Source: Streptomyces liliifuscus (GTDB lineage Bacteria; Actinomycetota; Actinomycetes; Streptomycetales; Streptomycetaceae). Taken from it: 64,000 nucleotides of DNA. The notes beneath the pieces are model-generated. The model worked only from the letters and a program-made list of their open reading frames with translations, had not been told where the DNA came from and did no database searches. The stretch is taken from NCBI RefSeq assembly GCF_016598615.1, contig NZ_CP066831.1, positions 4,340,001-4,404,000 of the forward strand. The letters run 5' to 3'. Position numbers and translations under genes: made by a program. Shown here one piece after another: positions 23,702-32,516 of the stretch (position 1 is the stretch's first letter; every line of letters begins with the position of its first letter).

Positions 23702-26131
23702 TCAGTTCACGGCGTCCACCTCGTCCTCCGCGAGTTCCACGTCGTACACCAGGGGCTCGGCACCGACCATCACGTGCCGGGCGCGGGAGGGGTGCTCGGC
23801 GGCCGTCACGGCCAGCAGGTACGAGCCCGCGGAGGGCACCGAAACGATGTACGAGCCGTCGGCCAGGGACGTCACCCGGTCGAGCTGACGGCCTCCCTTG
23901 GAGAGCAGGGTCAGCGCGGCGCCTTCTACGGGTGCGCCGTCCGGGGTGCGGACGAAGCCGTGGATCACGGTCGAACCGCCGTCGGTGTCGTCGGGCACGC
24001 GCGCGTGGGGCTCGGAGACCTCCTCCTCGCGGGGCTCGACGGCCAGATGCGGCAGCCGCTTCTCCAGACCGGCGGGCAGCCACCAGTTGGAGTTCCCCAG
24101 GAGGTGCATCGCGGCCGGCACCAGCGCCGTACGCAGGATGAACGCGTCCAGCGCGACCGCCGCCGCGAGCCCGATGCCCGCCATCGCGCCCTCCATGTCG
24201 CCGCTGAGGACGAACGCGGAGAACACGCAGATCATGATCAAAGCCGCGCAGTTGATGACCCGGCTGGTCTCGGCGAGGCCGACCCGGACCGCCCGCGCGT
24301 TGTCCTTGGTGTGCACCCATTCCTCGTGCATACGGCTCACCAGGAACACCTGGTAGTCCATCGAGAGCCCGAAGAGCAGCGACAGCATGATGACCGGCAG
24401 GAAGGCGGTGATCGGCCCCTCCTTGCCGATGCCGAGCAGTTCCGTGCCCCAGCCCCACTGGAAGATCGCGACGAGCACTCCGAAGGACGCGGCGGCCGCG
24501 ATGAGGTTCATCAGGGCTGCCGTCAGGGGCACCACCAGGGAGCGGAAGGCCACCATCAGCAGCAGGAAGCCGAGCGTGATGATCGCCGCGACGAAGTACG
24601 GCAGCCGGTCCCCCGTGACGGCCGCGAAGTCCTTGAAGACGGCGGTCACTCCGCCCACATGGGCCTCGGTTCCGGACTCCGGGATCACGTCGTCCCGCAG
24701 CCGGTCGATCAGCTGGTCCGTCTTCTCGGACTGCGGTGACGTGGTGGGCACGACCTGGATCACCGTGACGCCCTGGGAGGGCGGCGCGGCGGCGACCTGG
24801 GCGACGCCCTCGGTCGAGCGGATGGTCGACACGAGCGCGTCCGTGTCGCCGCCGTCCACGACCACCTGGAGCGGGCCGTTGAAGCCGGGCCCGAAGCCCT
24901 CGGCGAGCAGGTCGTACGCCTGGCGTGTCGTCGTCGAGTCCTTGTGGTTGCCCTGGTCGGTGGCGCCGAGCCGGATCGACAGGACGGGCAGCGCGAGGAT
25001 CACCATCACGACCAGTGCCCCGGCGGCGATCGAGCGCGGCCGCTTCTGCACGTACATGGACCAGCGTGCCGCAAGGCCGCTCGCCTCGGCCGGCTCCGGT
25101 CCCGTCTCGGCGAGCCTGCGCCGCTGCTTGCGGCTGAGGACGCGCATGCCGAGCAGGCCGAGGAGCGCGGGCAGCAGGGTGGTCGCGGCGAGGACGCTGA
25201 GCACGACGGTCAGCGAGGTCGCGACGACCACGCCGTCCAGGAAGCGCATGTTCATCACGAGCATGCCGGCGAGCGCGATGCACACCGTGCCGCCCGCGAA
25301 CAGCACGGCACGGCCCGAGGTGTTGAGCGCCGTGACGGCGGCCTCCTCGGGCTTCATGCCGCGCAGGATGCCCCGCCGGTGCCGCGTCACGATGAACAGG
25401 GCATAGTCGATGCCCACGCCGAGACCGATCAACGAGCCCAGCAGTGGGGCCACTTCGGGTACGTCGGTGACATGGCTGAGCAGTGAGGTCGCCATCAGGC
25501 CGGTGCCGAGGGCCGCGATCGCGACGACGAGCGGCAGCAGCATCGCGAAGAGCGAGCCGAAGGCGAGGAAGAGGACGACGGCAGCGGCCAGGATGCCGAC
25601 CATCTCGGCGATACCGGTGGGCGGTTCCTGGATCCGGGTGATCGCCTGGCCGCCCAGTTCCACCTGGAGGCCGGCGCGTTCGGCGTCCTGTGCCGTGTCG
25701 ACGACGTCCTGGACCAGCTCCTTGGGGACGCCGTTCGCCTGCTCGGTGAAGGTCACCTGGGCGTAGGCGATCCGCCCGTTCTCGCTGATCTGGGTGGCCC
25801 CCTGGGCGGCGTACGGGCTGCTGACGTCGCCGACGCCCTTCATCCGCCCGATCTCCTCCAGGGCGGGCTCGATCCGGGAGCGTACGGAATCGTCCCGTAC
25901 GGATCCGTCGTCGACCTTCCACACCACCGTGTCGGTGTCGCCGGAGCGCTCCGGGAAGGCCTTCTCCATCAGGTCGTACGCGCGCGTGGAGTCCGTGTTC
26001 GGAAGGGTGAAGGTGTCCGCGTAGTTCGTGCCCGCGGCGGATCCCGCGAAGCCCAGCCCCAACAGCGCCCCCACCCACAACAACAGGACCACCAGCCGGT
26101 GCCGATAGCACCACCGTGCCAATGTCGTCAC
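23702..26131 (-). CDS. MMPL-family transporter with C-terminal carboxypeptidase-regulatory-like domain
   Basis: An 809-aa RND/MMPL exporter. Each half has one N-terminal helix, a large extracytoplasmic loop and five further helices. The Asp-Tyr pairs of the family are in GLGVGIDYALFIV and GLSMDYQVFLVSRM. MMPL proteins move lipids, siderophores or drugs with proton motive force. The C-terminal about 95 residues are extra: VIHGFVRTPDGAPVEGAALT, LLSKGGRQLDRVTSLADGSY and YLLAVTAAEHPSRARHVMVG form a CarboxypepD_reg beta-sandwich. The start is at 26131. Divergent from the two-component genes, 159 bases apart, which may regulate it. Confidence 0.88.
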   Translation of the reverse strand: MTTLARWCYRHRLVVLLLWVGALLGLGFAGSAAGTNYADTFTLPNTDSTRAYDLMEKAFPERSGDTDTVVWKVDDGSVRDDSVRSRIEPALEEIGRMKGVGDVSSPYAAQGATQISENGRIAYAQVTFTEQANGVPKELVQDVVDTAQDAERAGLQVELGGQAITRIQEPPTGIAEMVGILAAAVVLFLAFGSLFAMLLPLVVAIAALGTGLMATSLLSHVTDVPEVAPLLGSLIGLGVGIDYALFIVTRHRRGILRGMKPEEAAVTALNTSGRAVLFAGGTVCIALAGMLVMNMRFLDGVVVATSLTVVLSVLAATTLLPALLGLLGMRVLSRKQRRRLAETGPEPAEASGLAARWSMYVQKRPRSIAAGALVVMVILALPVLSIRLGATDQGNHKDSTTTRQAYDLLAEGFGPGFNGPLQVVVDGGDTDALVSTIRSTEGVAQVAAAPPSQGVTVIQVVPTTSPQSEKTDQLIDRLRDDVIPESGTEAHVGGVTAVFKDFAAVTGDRLPYFVAAIITLGFLLLMVAFRSLVVPLTAALMNLIAAAASFGVLVAIFQWGWGTELLGIGKEGPITAFLPVIMLSLLFGLSMDYQVFLVSRMHEEWVHTKDNARAVRVGLAETSRVINCAALIMICVFSAFVLSGDMEGAMAGIGLAAAVALDAFILRTALVPAAMHLLGNSNWWLPAGLEKRLPHLAVEPREEEVSEPHARVPDDTDGGSTVIHGFVRTPDGAPVEGAALTLLSKGGRQLDRVTSLADGSYIVSVPSAGSYLLAVTAAEHPSRARHVMVGAEPLVYDVELAEDEVDAVN

Positions 26132-26290
26132 GCCTCAACGCTCCTTAGATCGGTCGTCGGTCGGTCCCCCAGGTCCTGCGGCTCAGCATCGGGGTGGCGC
26201 GCACCCGTGGACACGACTCGGCCATGACTCACAAGGAACTCCAAGGCACGACCCGGCCCCGTTGTCAGTGCCCGCGCCGATACTGGGGAC

Positions 26291-26980
26291 ATGACCGCTC
26301 ACGAGGGGGCGACCGTCCTGGTCGTCGAGGACGAACCGAGCATCGCGGACGTCCTGGCCATCGCTCTGCGCTACCACCGCTTCGAGGTGATGACGGCGGG
26401 GACCGTGCGCCAGGCGCTGACGCTGGCCGAGCGCACCCGCCCGGACGCCGCGCTCCTCGACGTGATGCTCCCGGACGGCGACGGCCGGGCGCTGGGCCGC
26501 GAACTGCGCGCGAAACAGCCCGACCTGGCCCTGGTGTTCCTGACCGCGCGGGACGCACCCGCGGAGATCGTCGGCGCGCTCGCCTTCGGCGACGACTACA
26601 TCACCAAGCCGTTCAACATCGACGAGGTGATCGCCCGCATCACCGCGGTCCTGCGCCGCACCCGCCCGGCCGACGTCCTCCCCGAGCGCCCGCCCCTGCG
26701 CTACGGAGACCTGGAGCTGGACGAGACGACGTACTCGGTGCACCGCGCGGGCCGCTCGGTCGAACTCACCCCCACGGAGTACGCGCTTCTGCGCTTCCTC
26801 GTGCGCAACGGCGGCCGGATCGTCCCCAAGGAGCAACTCCTGCGCCACGTCTGGCAGTACGAGCACTCGGCCGAGTCGACCGTCGTCGAGACGTACATCA
26901 GCTATCTGCGGCGCAAACTCGACGCCCTCGGCGCCCCGGTGATCACGACACGCCGGGGCGTCGGATACGGGCTCGCATGA
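26291..26980 (+). CDS. OmpR-family response regulator
   Basis: A 229-aa DNA-binding regulator. The receiver domain (about residues 7-120) has acidic residues in VVEDEPSIADVL, the phospho-acceptor Asp in AALLDVMLPDGDG (about residue 57), Thr in VFLTARD and Lys in DDYITKPFN. The winged-helix effector domain (about 135-228) has VELTPTEYALLRFLVRNGGR, VPKEQLLRHVWQ, and SYLRRKLDALGAPVITTRRG. GATACT at 26279-26284 lies six bases before the ATG, so the transcript is probably leaderless. The stop overlaps the kinase start (ATGA). Confidence 0.93.
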   Translation: MTAHEGATVLVVEDEPSIADVLAIALRYHRFEVMTAGTVRQALTLAERTRPDAALLDVMLPDGDGRALGRELRAKQPDLALVFLTARDAPAEIVGALAFGDDYITKPFNIDEVIARITAVLRRTRPADVLPERPPLRYGDLELDETTYSVHRAGRSVELTPTEYALLRFLVRNGGRIVPKEQLLRHVWQYEHSAESTVVETYISYLRRKLDALGAPVITTRRGVGYGLA

Positions 26981-28422
26981 TCTTCCGCCACCACCACAGC
27001 CATGGCATCCACTCGCTGCGCGGCAAGCTGACGCTGGCCAACGTGGCGCTGCTGGCGCTCGGCATCATCGTGGCGACGGCGGTCAGCCTGATGGGCATGC
27101 GGTACTACCTGCTGGACCAGGTCGACTCGGAGCTGCTCAAGACGCGGGACTCACTTGGGAGTACGCAGCTCACGGCGCGGCAGATCGACTCGATGAGCGC
27201 GCTGGCCTTCGTCCGCGACGGGAAGATCCCGGAATCGCAGGGGCCGCCGAACTCGGACTCCCTCTTCGCCATGGTCGACGCGAAGGGAAAAACCCTCACG
27301 ATCGGCACCTTCGAACCGACGGAGAACCAGCGGGCGCTGGCCGCGGCCGTGGACGACCCCCAGTCCCTCACCGGCGACGCAGAGCCGCGGGACGTGAGCG
27401 TGGACGGCGCCCCGTTCCGGGTCATAGGTGTCTCCCTCACGGACGGCACGACCATCCTGCTGGCCACCTCGACGGACGCCCTGCACAAGGGCATGGCCAA
27501 GGCCCTCAAGCTCGATCTGACCTTCGGTGTCCTGCTGTTGGCGCTCCTCGCCGTACTGACCATGCTCAGCGTGAGCCGCCGGCTGCGGCCCCTGGAGGAC
27601 ATGGTCGAGACGTCGTCGGCGATCGCCGAGGGGGATCTGGCCCGGCGCGTGCCCTCCAGCCACCACCCGACCCAGGAGGTCGAGCAGCTGCGGCTCGCCC
27701 TCAACTCGATGCTCCACCAGGTCGAGTCGGCGTACCGCACCCGTGAGCGGAGCGCCACGCAGCTGCGCCGCTTCGTCGCGGACGCCTCCCACGAACTGCG
27801 CACGCCGCTGTCGGCGATCCGCGGCTACCTCCAGCTGTACGACAAGGGCATGCTGCGCGAGCCCGGCGAGCGCAAGCGGGCCTGGGACCGGATGACCGGT
27901 GAGGCCGACCGCATGGCCCGCCTGGTCGACGAGCTGCTCACCCTGGCCCGCCTCGACCAGCAGCCCGAACTGCGCTTCAAGAACGTCGACCTGAGCCGTC
28001 TCGTGCGTGACGCGGCCGAGGATCTGCGGGCCCAGCAGCCCGAGCGGCCGGTGTCCGTGGGCGCCGACGGGGCCCTGCTGATACACGCCGACGAGTCGGG
28101 CCTGCGTCAGGTCCTGGGCAACCTCGTGGCGAACGTACGGACGCACACGCCGGCGGATGTCGCGGTCACGCTCGGCCTGGAGCGGGTCGACGGGGTTGTG
28201 CGTCTTTGTGTCTCCGACGAGGGGCCCGGTCTTGAGGAGGATGACGCCTCGCGGATTTTCGACCGGTTCTTCCGGGCGGGTGGGGGCGCAGGCAGCGGGC
28301 TCGGGATGGCCATCGTTCAGGGCGTGGTCGTGGCCCATGGGGGTGAGGTGGAGGTGCGGACGGCTCCGGGGGAGGGGTTGGCGGTGACGGTTACGTTGCC
28401 TGCGAAGGCTTGTGCGGGGTGA
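26977..28422 (+). CDS. Sensor histidine kinase
   Basis: A 481-aa membrane kinase, start ATG 26977, four-base overlap with the response regulator. Helix 1 is LANVALLALGIIVATAVSLM, followed by an extracytoplasmic sensor of about 140 residues and helix 2, LTFGVLLLALLAVLTMLSV. HAMP: RRLRPLEDMVETSSAIAEGD. The phosphorylated His is in FVADASHELRTPLSAIRGYL (about residue 272). N box NLVANVRTHTP; G boxes DEGPGLEEDDASRIF and GSGLGMAIVQG. It controls the coupled response regulator; the MMPL exporter is a candidate target by position. Confidence 0.93.
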   Translation: MIFRHHHSHGIHSLRGKLTLANVALLALGIIVATAVSLMGMRYYLLDQVDSELLKTRDSLGSTQLTARQIDSMSALAFVRDGKIPESQGPPNSDSLFAMVDAKGKTLTIGTFEPTENQRALAAAVDDPQSLTGDAEPRDVSVDGAPFRVIGVSLTDGTTILLATSTDALHKGMAKALKLDLTFGVLLLALLAVLTMLSVSRRLRPLEDMVETSSAIAEGDLARRVPSSHHPTQEVEQLRLALNSMLHQVESAYRTRERSATQLRRFVADASHELRTPLSAIRGYLQLYDKGMLREPGERKRAWDRMTGEADRMARLVDELLTLARLDQQPELRFKNVDLSRLVRDAAEDLRAQQPERPVSVGADGALLIHADESGLRQVLGNLVANVRTHTPADVAVTLGLERVDGVVRLCVSDEGPGLEEDDASRIFDRFFRAGGGAGSGLGMAIVQGVVVAHGGEVEVRTAPGEGLAVTVTLPAKACAG

Positions 28423-28451
28423 TGTTCATGGGGCTTGCGGTGCGTTGTTGG

Positions 28452-28528
28452 CTGCGGGCCGGTGGGGGCTTGTCGCGCAGCTCCCCGCGCCCCTGAAGGA
28501 CGGGGCTGCGCCCCTGTCCTTCGTCCCC
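28452..28528. repeat. Dispersed Streptomyces repeat (reverse orientation)
   Basis: GTCGCGCAGCTCCCCGCGCCC (split here as GTCGCGCAGCTCC and CCGCGCCCCTGAAGG) is the reverse complement of the GGGGCGCGGGGAACTGCGCGAC element at 7401-7425, with a further GGGGCTGCGCCCCTG inverted repeat. It sits between convergent genes. Confidence 0.6.
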
Positions 28529-28538
28529 CACACAGGCG

Positions 28539-28940
28539 CTATGCCGCCGGGACCAGTGCCCATACCGTCTTGCCGTATCTTCCTCGGCTCCATACTCCCC
28601 AGGCGGTTGTGAGGTGTTCCACCATGGTCAGGCCTCGACCGGACTCCTCGTCGTACTCTCCGACCACCCGCAGGCGGGGCTGGACGGGACTCTCGTCGGA
28701 GACCTCGATGAGGCAGGAGCCGTCCGCGAGTACGGTGACCGCGACCTCGAACTCCCGCTCCAGCAGCGGCCCGTGGCGCACCGCGTTCGTCGCCAGCTCG
28801 GACACGAGCAGCACGACGTCCTCGAACGCCTGCTCCCCCTTGCTGTGCCCCCAGTTCGACAGATGGTCACGCACCCGGCGCCGGGCGAGCCCGACCGAAG
28901 CCGGATGCCGGGGCAGCCGGAAGGAGTTGCGTCTCAACAC
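28539..28940 (-). CDS. ATP-binding protein, anti-sigma-factor kinase family (HATPase_c_2)
   Basis: A 133-aa GHKL ATPase of the SpoIIAB/RsbW type, of which Streptomyces encode dozens. VVLLVSELATNAVRHG is the N box with the conserved Asn, and EYDEESGRGLTMVEHL is the G1/G2 region. A separate effector domain is absent. Family members bind ATP and phosphorylate or sequester partners in sigma-factor control; the partner here is unknown. The TTG start at 28940 follows GAGGAGC. A strong hairpin lies immediately upstream of that ribosome-binding site. Confidence 0.85.
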   Translation of the reverse strand: MLRRNSFRLPRHPASVGLARRRVRDHLSNWGHSKGEQAFEDVVLLVSELATNAVRHGPLLEREFEVAVTVLADGSCLIEVSDESPVQPRLRVVGEYDEESGRGLTMVEHLTTAWGVWSRGRYGKTVWALVPAA

Positions 28941-28948
28941 ATTTGCTC

Positions 28949-28993
28949 CTCACCCCACGCACACCTTCGTCACAAGGTGCTGCGTGGGGTGAG
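28949..28993 (-). terminator. Large hairpin between binding-protein gene and ATPase gene
   Basis: CTCACCCCACGCA (28949-28961) pairs perfectly with TGCGTGGGGTGAG (28981-28993), with an inner stem ACCTT/AAGGT. It lies 43 bases after the stop of the upstream binding-protein gene and ends at the ATPase ribosome-binding site on the minus strand. No U tract follows, so it may act as a terminator or as a leader structure. Confidence 0.55.
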
Positions 28994-29036
28994 CCCATCG
29001 CGTCACTGACGCAATCGTCAACCCCGCGCGAACGCG

Positions 29037-30587
29037 TCAGATCCGGTCGAGGCTCCACAGCCGGAAGACTCCGGTGCCGTCCGACAGGTACTGGCCGCCG
29101 CCCACGGCCTCGCTGCTCAGTACGTAGTCCTTGCGCTGCCACAGCGGAACCAGCGGAACATCGCGGGCGACGTCGTCCTGTACCGCCCGGAAGTCCCCCT
29201 CGGTGCGACTGCGGTCCGCGTACTGCCGACTGTCCTGAATCCGCCGGTCCACGTCCTTGCTGCTGTAGCCGTTCTTCATGCTGCCGCCGGTGCCCACCAG
29301 CGGCGCGGTGAAGTTGTCCGGGTCGGGGAAGTCGGCGACCCACCCGACGGCGTACGCGTCCAGCTCGCCGTCCGCGTACCGCTTCTGGAAGTCGGTCCAC
29401 TCGTAGCCCTTGAGCGTCACCTGGAACAGTCCGCCCCGCTCCAACTGCCGTTTGAGCTCGGCGGCTTCCGCGCCTGCCGCGTCCTTTCCCTTCGCGTAGC
29501 CGTAGGTGAAGCGCACGGGCACCTTCACCCCGGCTGCCGCGAGCAGTGACTTCGCCCGCGCGGGGTCGGGTTTCGGGTAGGCGTCGAAGAAGGAGGCCGT
29601 GTGCCCGGTGATGCCCGCGGGGATCAGCGAGTAGAGCGGATCCACCGTGCCCTGGTACGTAGTCGCGGCCAGTTCGTCGCGATCGACCAGCAGGGCCAGC
29701 GCCTGCCGTACCCGGCGGTCGTGGAGCGGCGATCCCGCTCGCACGTTGAGGTACAGATTGCGGGTCTCGGCACCGGCCGCCTCCGTGACGCGATGGCCCG
29801 GGTCGCTCGGCGACAGCCCGGCGAGCACCTTCGGCGGCAGCGTGCGCGAGACGACGTCGACCTTCTTGGCCTTCCACGCGGCATCGAGTTTCTCAGGGGT
29901 CGCGTAGTAGCGCACGACGGCGGATTCACCCTTGCTCTGCGCCGCCCCCCGATAGCGGGAGTTGGGCGTCAGAACGGCCCGCTGATCCTTCGTGTAAGTC
30001 TTCAGTGTGTACGGTCCCGAACCGTCGACCCCGTTGTCGGTACGCAGAGAGTGCCCGGAGTAGCGGGTGTGGTCGACGATCGAACCGGCGCCGGTGGCGA
30101 CCTTGAACGGGAACGTGGCGTCCGGCGACGACAGATGGAAGGTGACGGTGAGCCCGCTCGCGTCCACCGAAGCCAGCGTGTCGAACAACGAGGCGGGTCC
30201 CACGGCCGAGTCGATGGACCTGACCCGGTCGAAGGAGAACTTCACGTCCTGGGCGGTCATCCTGTGCCCGCTGGGAAACGTGATGCCCGCCTTCAGCGTG
30301 CACCGATACGTGGTCAGGCCCGTACCGACGAATCCACAGCTCCGGGCGGCGTCCGGCACGGGGTCCGCGCCGCCCGGCTCGAAGGTCAGCAGCGACTGGA
30401 AGACGTTGCTGAACAGGTCCCAGGATCCGGCGTCGTAGGCGCCCGCCGGATCGAGGGCCGTCACCGCGTCCGTCGTACCGACGGTGATGGACCCGCCGCC
30501 GCCCGTCGGCAGCAGCTGCCAGCCGCCCACACCCACGGCGACCAGCACCAGAACCACCGCGAGAATCCGTATGCGAACCGATCGCAT
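29037..30587 (-). CDS. ABC transporter substrate-binding protein, family 5 (peptide type)
   Basis: A 516-aa exported SBP_bac_5 protein. ATG 30587 follows AGGAGGGG; the longer frame to 30632 is less likely. The signal segment is RILAVVLVLVAVGVGGWQLL, with no lipobox Cys visible. SBP_bac_5 patterns include VGTTDAVTALDPAGAYD, ITFPSGHRMTAQDVKFSFDR, SGPYTLKTYTKDQ and FDAYPKPDPARAKSLLAAAG. No permease or ATPase lies nearby, so it is an orphan that must share a transporter encoded elsewhere. Three tandem hairpins lie directly upstream of its ribosome-binding site. Confidence 0.88.
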   Translation of the reverse strand: MRSVRIRILAVVLVLVAVGVGGWQLLPTGGGGSITVGTTDAVTALDPAGAYDAGSWDLFSNVFQSLLTFEPGGADPVPDAARSCGFVGTGLTTYRCTLKAGITFPSGHRMTAQDVKFSFDRVRSIDSAVGPASLFDTLASVDASGLTVTFHLSSPDATFPFKVATGAGSIVDHTRYSGHSLRTDNGVDGSGPYTLKTYTKDQRAVLTPNSRYRGAAQSKGESAVVRYYATPEKLDAAWKAKKVDVVSRTLPPKVLAGLSPSDPGHRVTEAAGAETRNLYLNVRAGSPLHDRRVRQALALLVDRDELAATTYQGTVDPLYSLIPAGITGHTASFFDAYPKPDPARAKSLLAAAGVKVPVRFTYGYAKGKDAAGAEAAELKRQLERGGLFQVTLKGYEWTDFQKRYADGELDAYAVGWVADFPDPDNFTAPLVGTGGSMKNGYSSKDVDRRIQDSRQYADRSRTEGDFRAVQDDVARDVPLVPLWQRKDYVLSSEAVGGGQYLSDGTGVFRLWSLDRI

Positions 30588-30601
30588 CGGCGCCCCTCCT
30601 G

Positions 30602-30667
30602 GAGCCACTGTCCCGTGGCTCGATCCCGCCACTCCCCCAGTGGCTCCTCATGCCACTCCCCGGTGGC
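30602..30667 (-). repeat. Three tandem GCCAC/GTGGC hairpins in a 5' leader
   Basis: GAGCCAC-N6-GTGGCTC (30602-30621), GCCACTCCCCCAGTGGC (30628-30644) and GCCACTCCCCGGTGGC (30652-30667) follow one another at about 25-base intervals. They lie 15-80 bases upstream of the binding-protein start codon, immediately before its ribosome-binding site. The rest of the gap to 30791 shows no gene. Confidence 0.65.
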
Positions 30668-30791
30668 GCGAGGCACTCAACCACAGGGGTTTCGGGCAGG
30701 GAAAGGCTTATGGGGAGTGTTGGGAGAAAGCTGACCAAGCGATGGTTTCCGGCCGCTTCCACAGCTCGCTCCCCGGCGTGACGTGTGCGCC

Positions 30792-32123
30792 TCAGGCCTG
30801 TCTGGAAGCCAGCTCCACGACCGTGATGTCCGACGGCGCGCCCACCCGCGTGGGCGGCCCCCAGGCACCGGCGCCCCGCGACACGTACAACTGCGTGTCC
30901 CCGTACCGCTCCAGACCGGCGAGGGTCGGATTGGCCTGATCCGCTATGAGGCTGCCGGGCCACAACTGGCCGCCGTGCGTGTGCCCCGAGAGCTGAAGAT
31001 CCACGCCATGGTCGACGGCATCATGGATCTGCACCGGCTGATGTGCCAGCAACACACATGCCCGCGACCGGTCCCGGTCACCGAGCGCCTTGACGAAGTC
31101 GGGTCCCTGCCCCTCGTCCTCACCGGCCACGTCGTTGACCCCGGCGAGATCGAAATCGGCCAGTTCCGTACGGGCGTTCTCCAGCGGGCGCAGCCCCAAC
31201 TCCCGTACGCGCGCGACCCACTCCTCGGCGCCGGAGAAGTACTCGTGATTGCCCGTGACGAAGAACGACCCGTGCCGTGCCCTCAACTGGGCGAGGGGCG
31301 CGGCCGCGGGCCCGAGATCCTTCACGCTGCCGTCGACGAGGTCTCCCACGACCGCGATGAGGTCGGGCTGCGTCGAGTTGATCGTGTCGACCACCTTCTG
31401 CGCGAACCCACGCCCCAGTACGGGCCCGAGGTGCACATCACTGACGACGGCGATCCGGTATCCGTGAGCCGACCTGGGAAGTTTGGCGAGGGGCACGGTC
31501 ACCCGCTTCACCTTGGGCCCGCGCAGGACGCCGTACGTCCCGTATCCGACGGTCCCCACAGCTGCGGCGGCGGCGGCCCCGCCGACCACGCGCGAGACGA
31601 AGAGGCGACGCGAGGGACCGGTGGCCGCGGGCTCCGGCTTCTCGGCACGATCGGGCTTGGCCTCGGCCTCGGCCTCGGTTTCGATTCCGGCCTCAGCCTC
31701 GGCTTCGGAGGAGGACTCGGCTCGGGAAGAAAGCTCGGCTTCCCGGTCGGGGACTCGCGCGGGTACGGGTGCGCTCTCGCGTACGCCCACCGGCTCGACC
31801 GTGGGTGTCGAACGCCGCTCCAGCACCCGCCGGAGCAACGGCCGCACGACCTCCCCCACCAGCAGAGCCAGCAGGAGATAGAGCGAGAAGGCCATCCACA
31901 GGAACCCGGGCCAGGCCAGCACCTGCTGCAGCCAGAACGGCGCCCCGGCCCGCTCGGACGCGATCGCCGCGAACATGACCAGCGGTCCGCCGACGACCAG
32001 GGCGGTGCCCACCCGACGGGCCACTCCCGGCCGCGCCGTCGTGTCGCGCACCATCCGACGCCACACGTACCAGTGCAGGCCGCCGAACACGGCCAGGACC
32101 AGGACCACGAACACGATGATCAC
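30792..32123 (-). CDS. Membrane-anchored metallophosphoesterase (YkuE-like)
   Basis: A 443-aa protein. Hydrophobic segments at residues 1-20 (VIIVFVVLVLAVFGGLHWYV), about 38-58 and about 65-100 form a membrane anchor. A Glu/Ala/Ser-rich linker at about 120-175 (SSEAEAEAGIETEAEAEAK) is followed by an RR-containing hydrophobic stretch, RRLFVSRVVGGAAAAAAVG, and then the calcineurin-like domain. Metal-binding motifs: VVSDVHLGP, VVGDLVDG, VTGNHEY, LLAHQP and LSGHTHGGQ. The start chosen is GTG 32123 after GGGGAG. The domain lies outside the membrane, so a phospholipid or wall-precursor substrate is plausible but not shown. Confidence 0.85.
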   Translation of the reverse strand: MIIVFVVLVLAVFGGLHWYVWRRMVRDTTARPGVARRVGTALVVGGPLVMFAAIASERAGAPFWLQQVLAWPGFLWMAFSLYLLLALLVGEVVRPLLRRVLERRSTPTVEPVGVRESAPVPARVPDREAELSSRAESSSEAEAEAGIETEAEAEAKPDRAEKPEPAATGPSRRLFVSRVVGGAAAAAAVGTVGYGTYGVLRGPKVKRVTVPLAKLPRSAHGYRIAVVSDVHLGPVLGRGFAQKVVDTINSTQPDLIAVVGDLVDGSVKDLGPAAAPLAQLRARHGSFFVTGNHEYFSGAEEWVARVRELGLRPLENARTELADFDLAGVNDVAGEDEGQGPDFVKALGDRDRSRACVLLAHQPVQIHDAVDHGVDLQLSGHTHGGQLWPGSLIADQANPTLAGLERYGDTQLYVSRGAGAWGPPTRVGAPSDITVVELASRQA

Positions 32124-32137
32124 GCGGAGACTCCCCG

Positions 32138-32380
32138 TTATGACGTATGACGCAAGGCTCGAACACCGCGCAACCCGATGCCCCCGACGACCGTCCCCAA
32201 GACAAAGGAGACAACGGCGAGCGTCAGGTGCACCCAGAAGTACCCGGTCGGATCGCCCGCGTCGTCGAACGCGAGCCCACTCCCGTCCTTCCACAGGTTC
32301 TTGACGAAAGTGATCCAGATGACCCAGCTCCACACTCCGAAGGCGAGCAGGAACCAGGAGACGGGACGGCTGAGCTTCAT
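32138..32380 (-). CDS. SCO4848-family small membrane protein
   Basis: An 80-aa protein with two helices: VSWFLLAFGVWSWVIWITFV near the N-terminus and WVHLTLAVVSFVLGTVVGGI near the C-terminus. A short loop, KNLWKDGSGLAFDDAGDP, joins them. It matches the actinobacterial SCO4848 family as I remember it, and its position next to the metallophosphoesterase and a divergent D-Ala-D-Ala carboxypeptidase agrees with the S. coelicolor order. Function unknown. ATG 32380; the next gene downstream begins 15 bases later. Confidence 0.75.
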   Translation of the reverse strand: MKLSRPVSWFLLAFGVWSWVIWITFVKNLWKDGSGLAFDDAGDPTGYFWVHLTLAVVSFVLGTVVGGIGLRGVRALRHTS

Positions 32381-32516
32381 GGGTTCAGTATCGCCGCCGT
32401 CGAACGGCACCGGCGCCCGGGGTGGGGAGGGCCACAGCGGGAACGACCGCAATCGTACGAGCCACGGTGAGGAGGGCCGCGCGACTTCCCGCCCCTCGCC
32501 CTGTACGTTCTCGACC

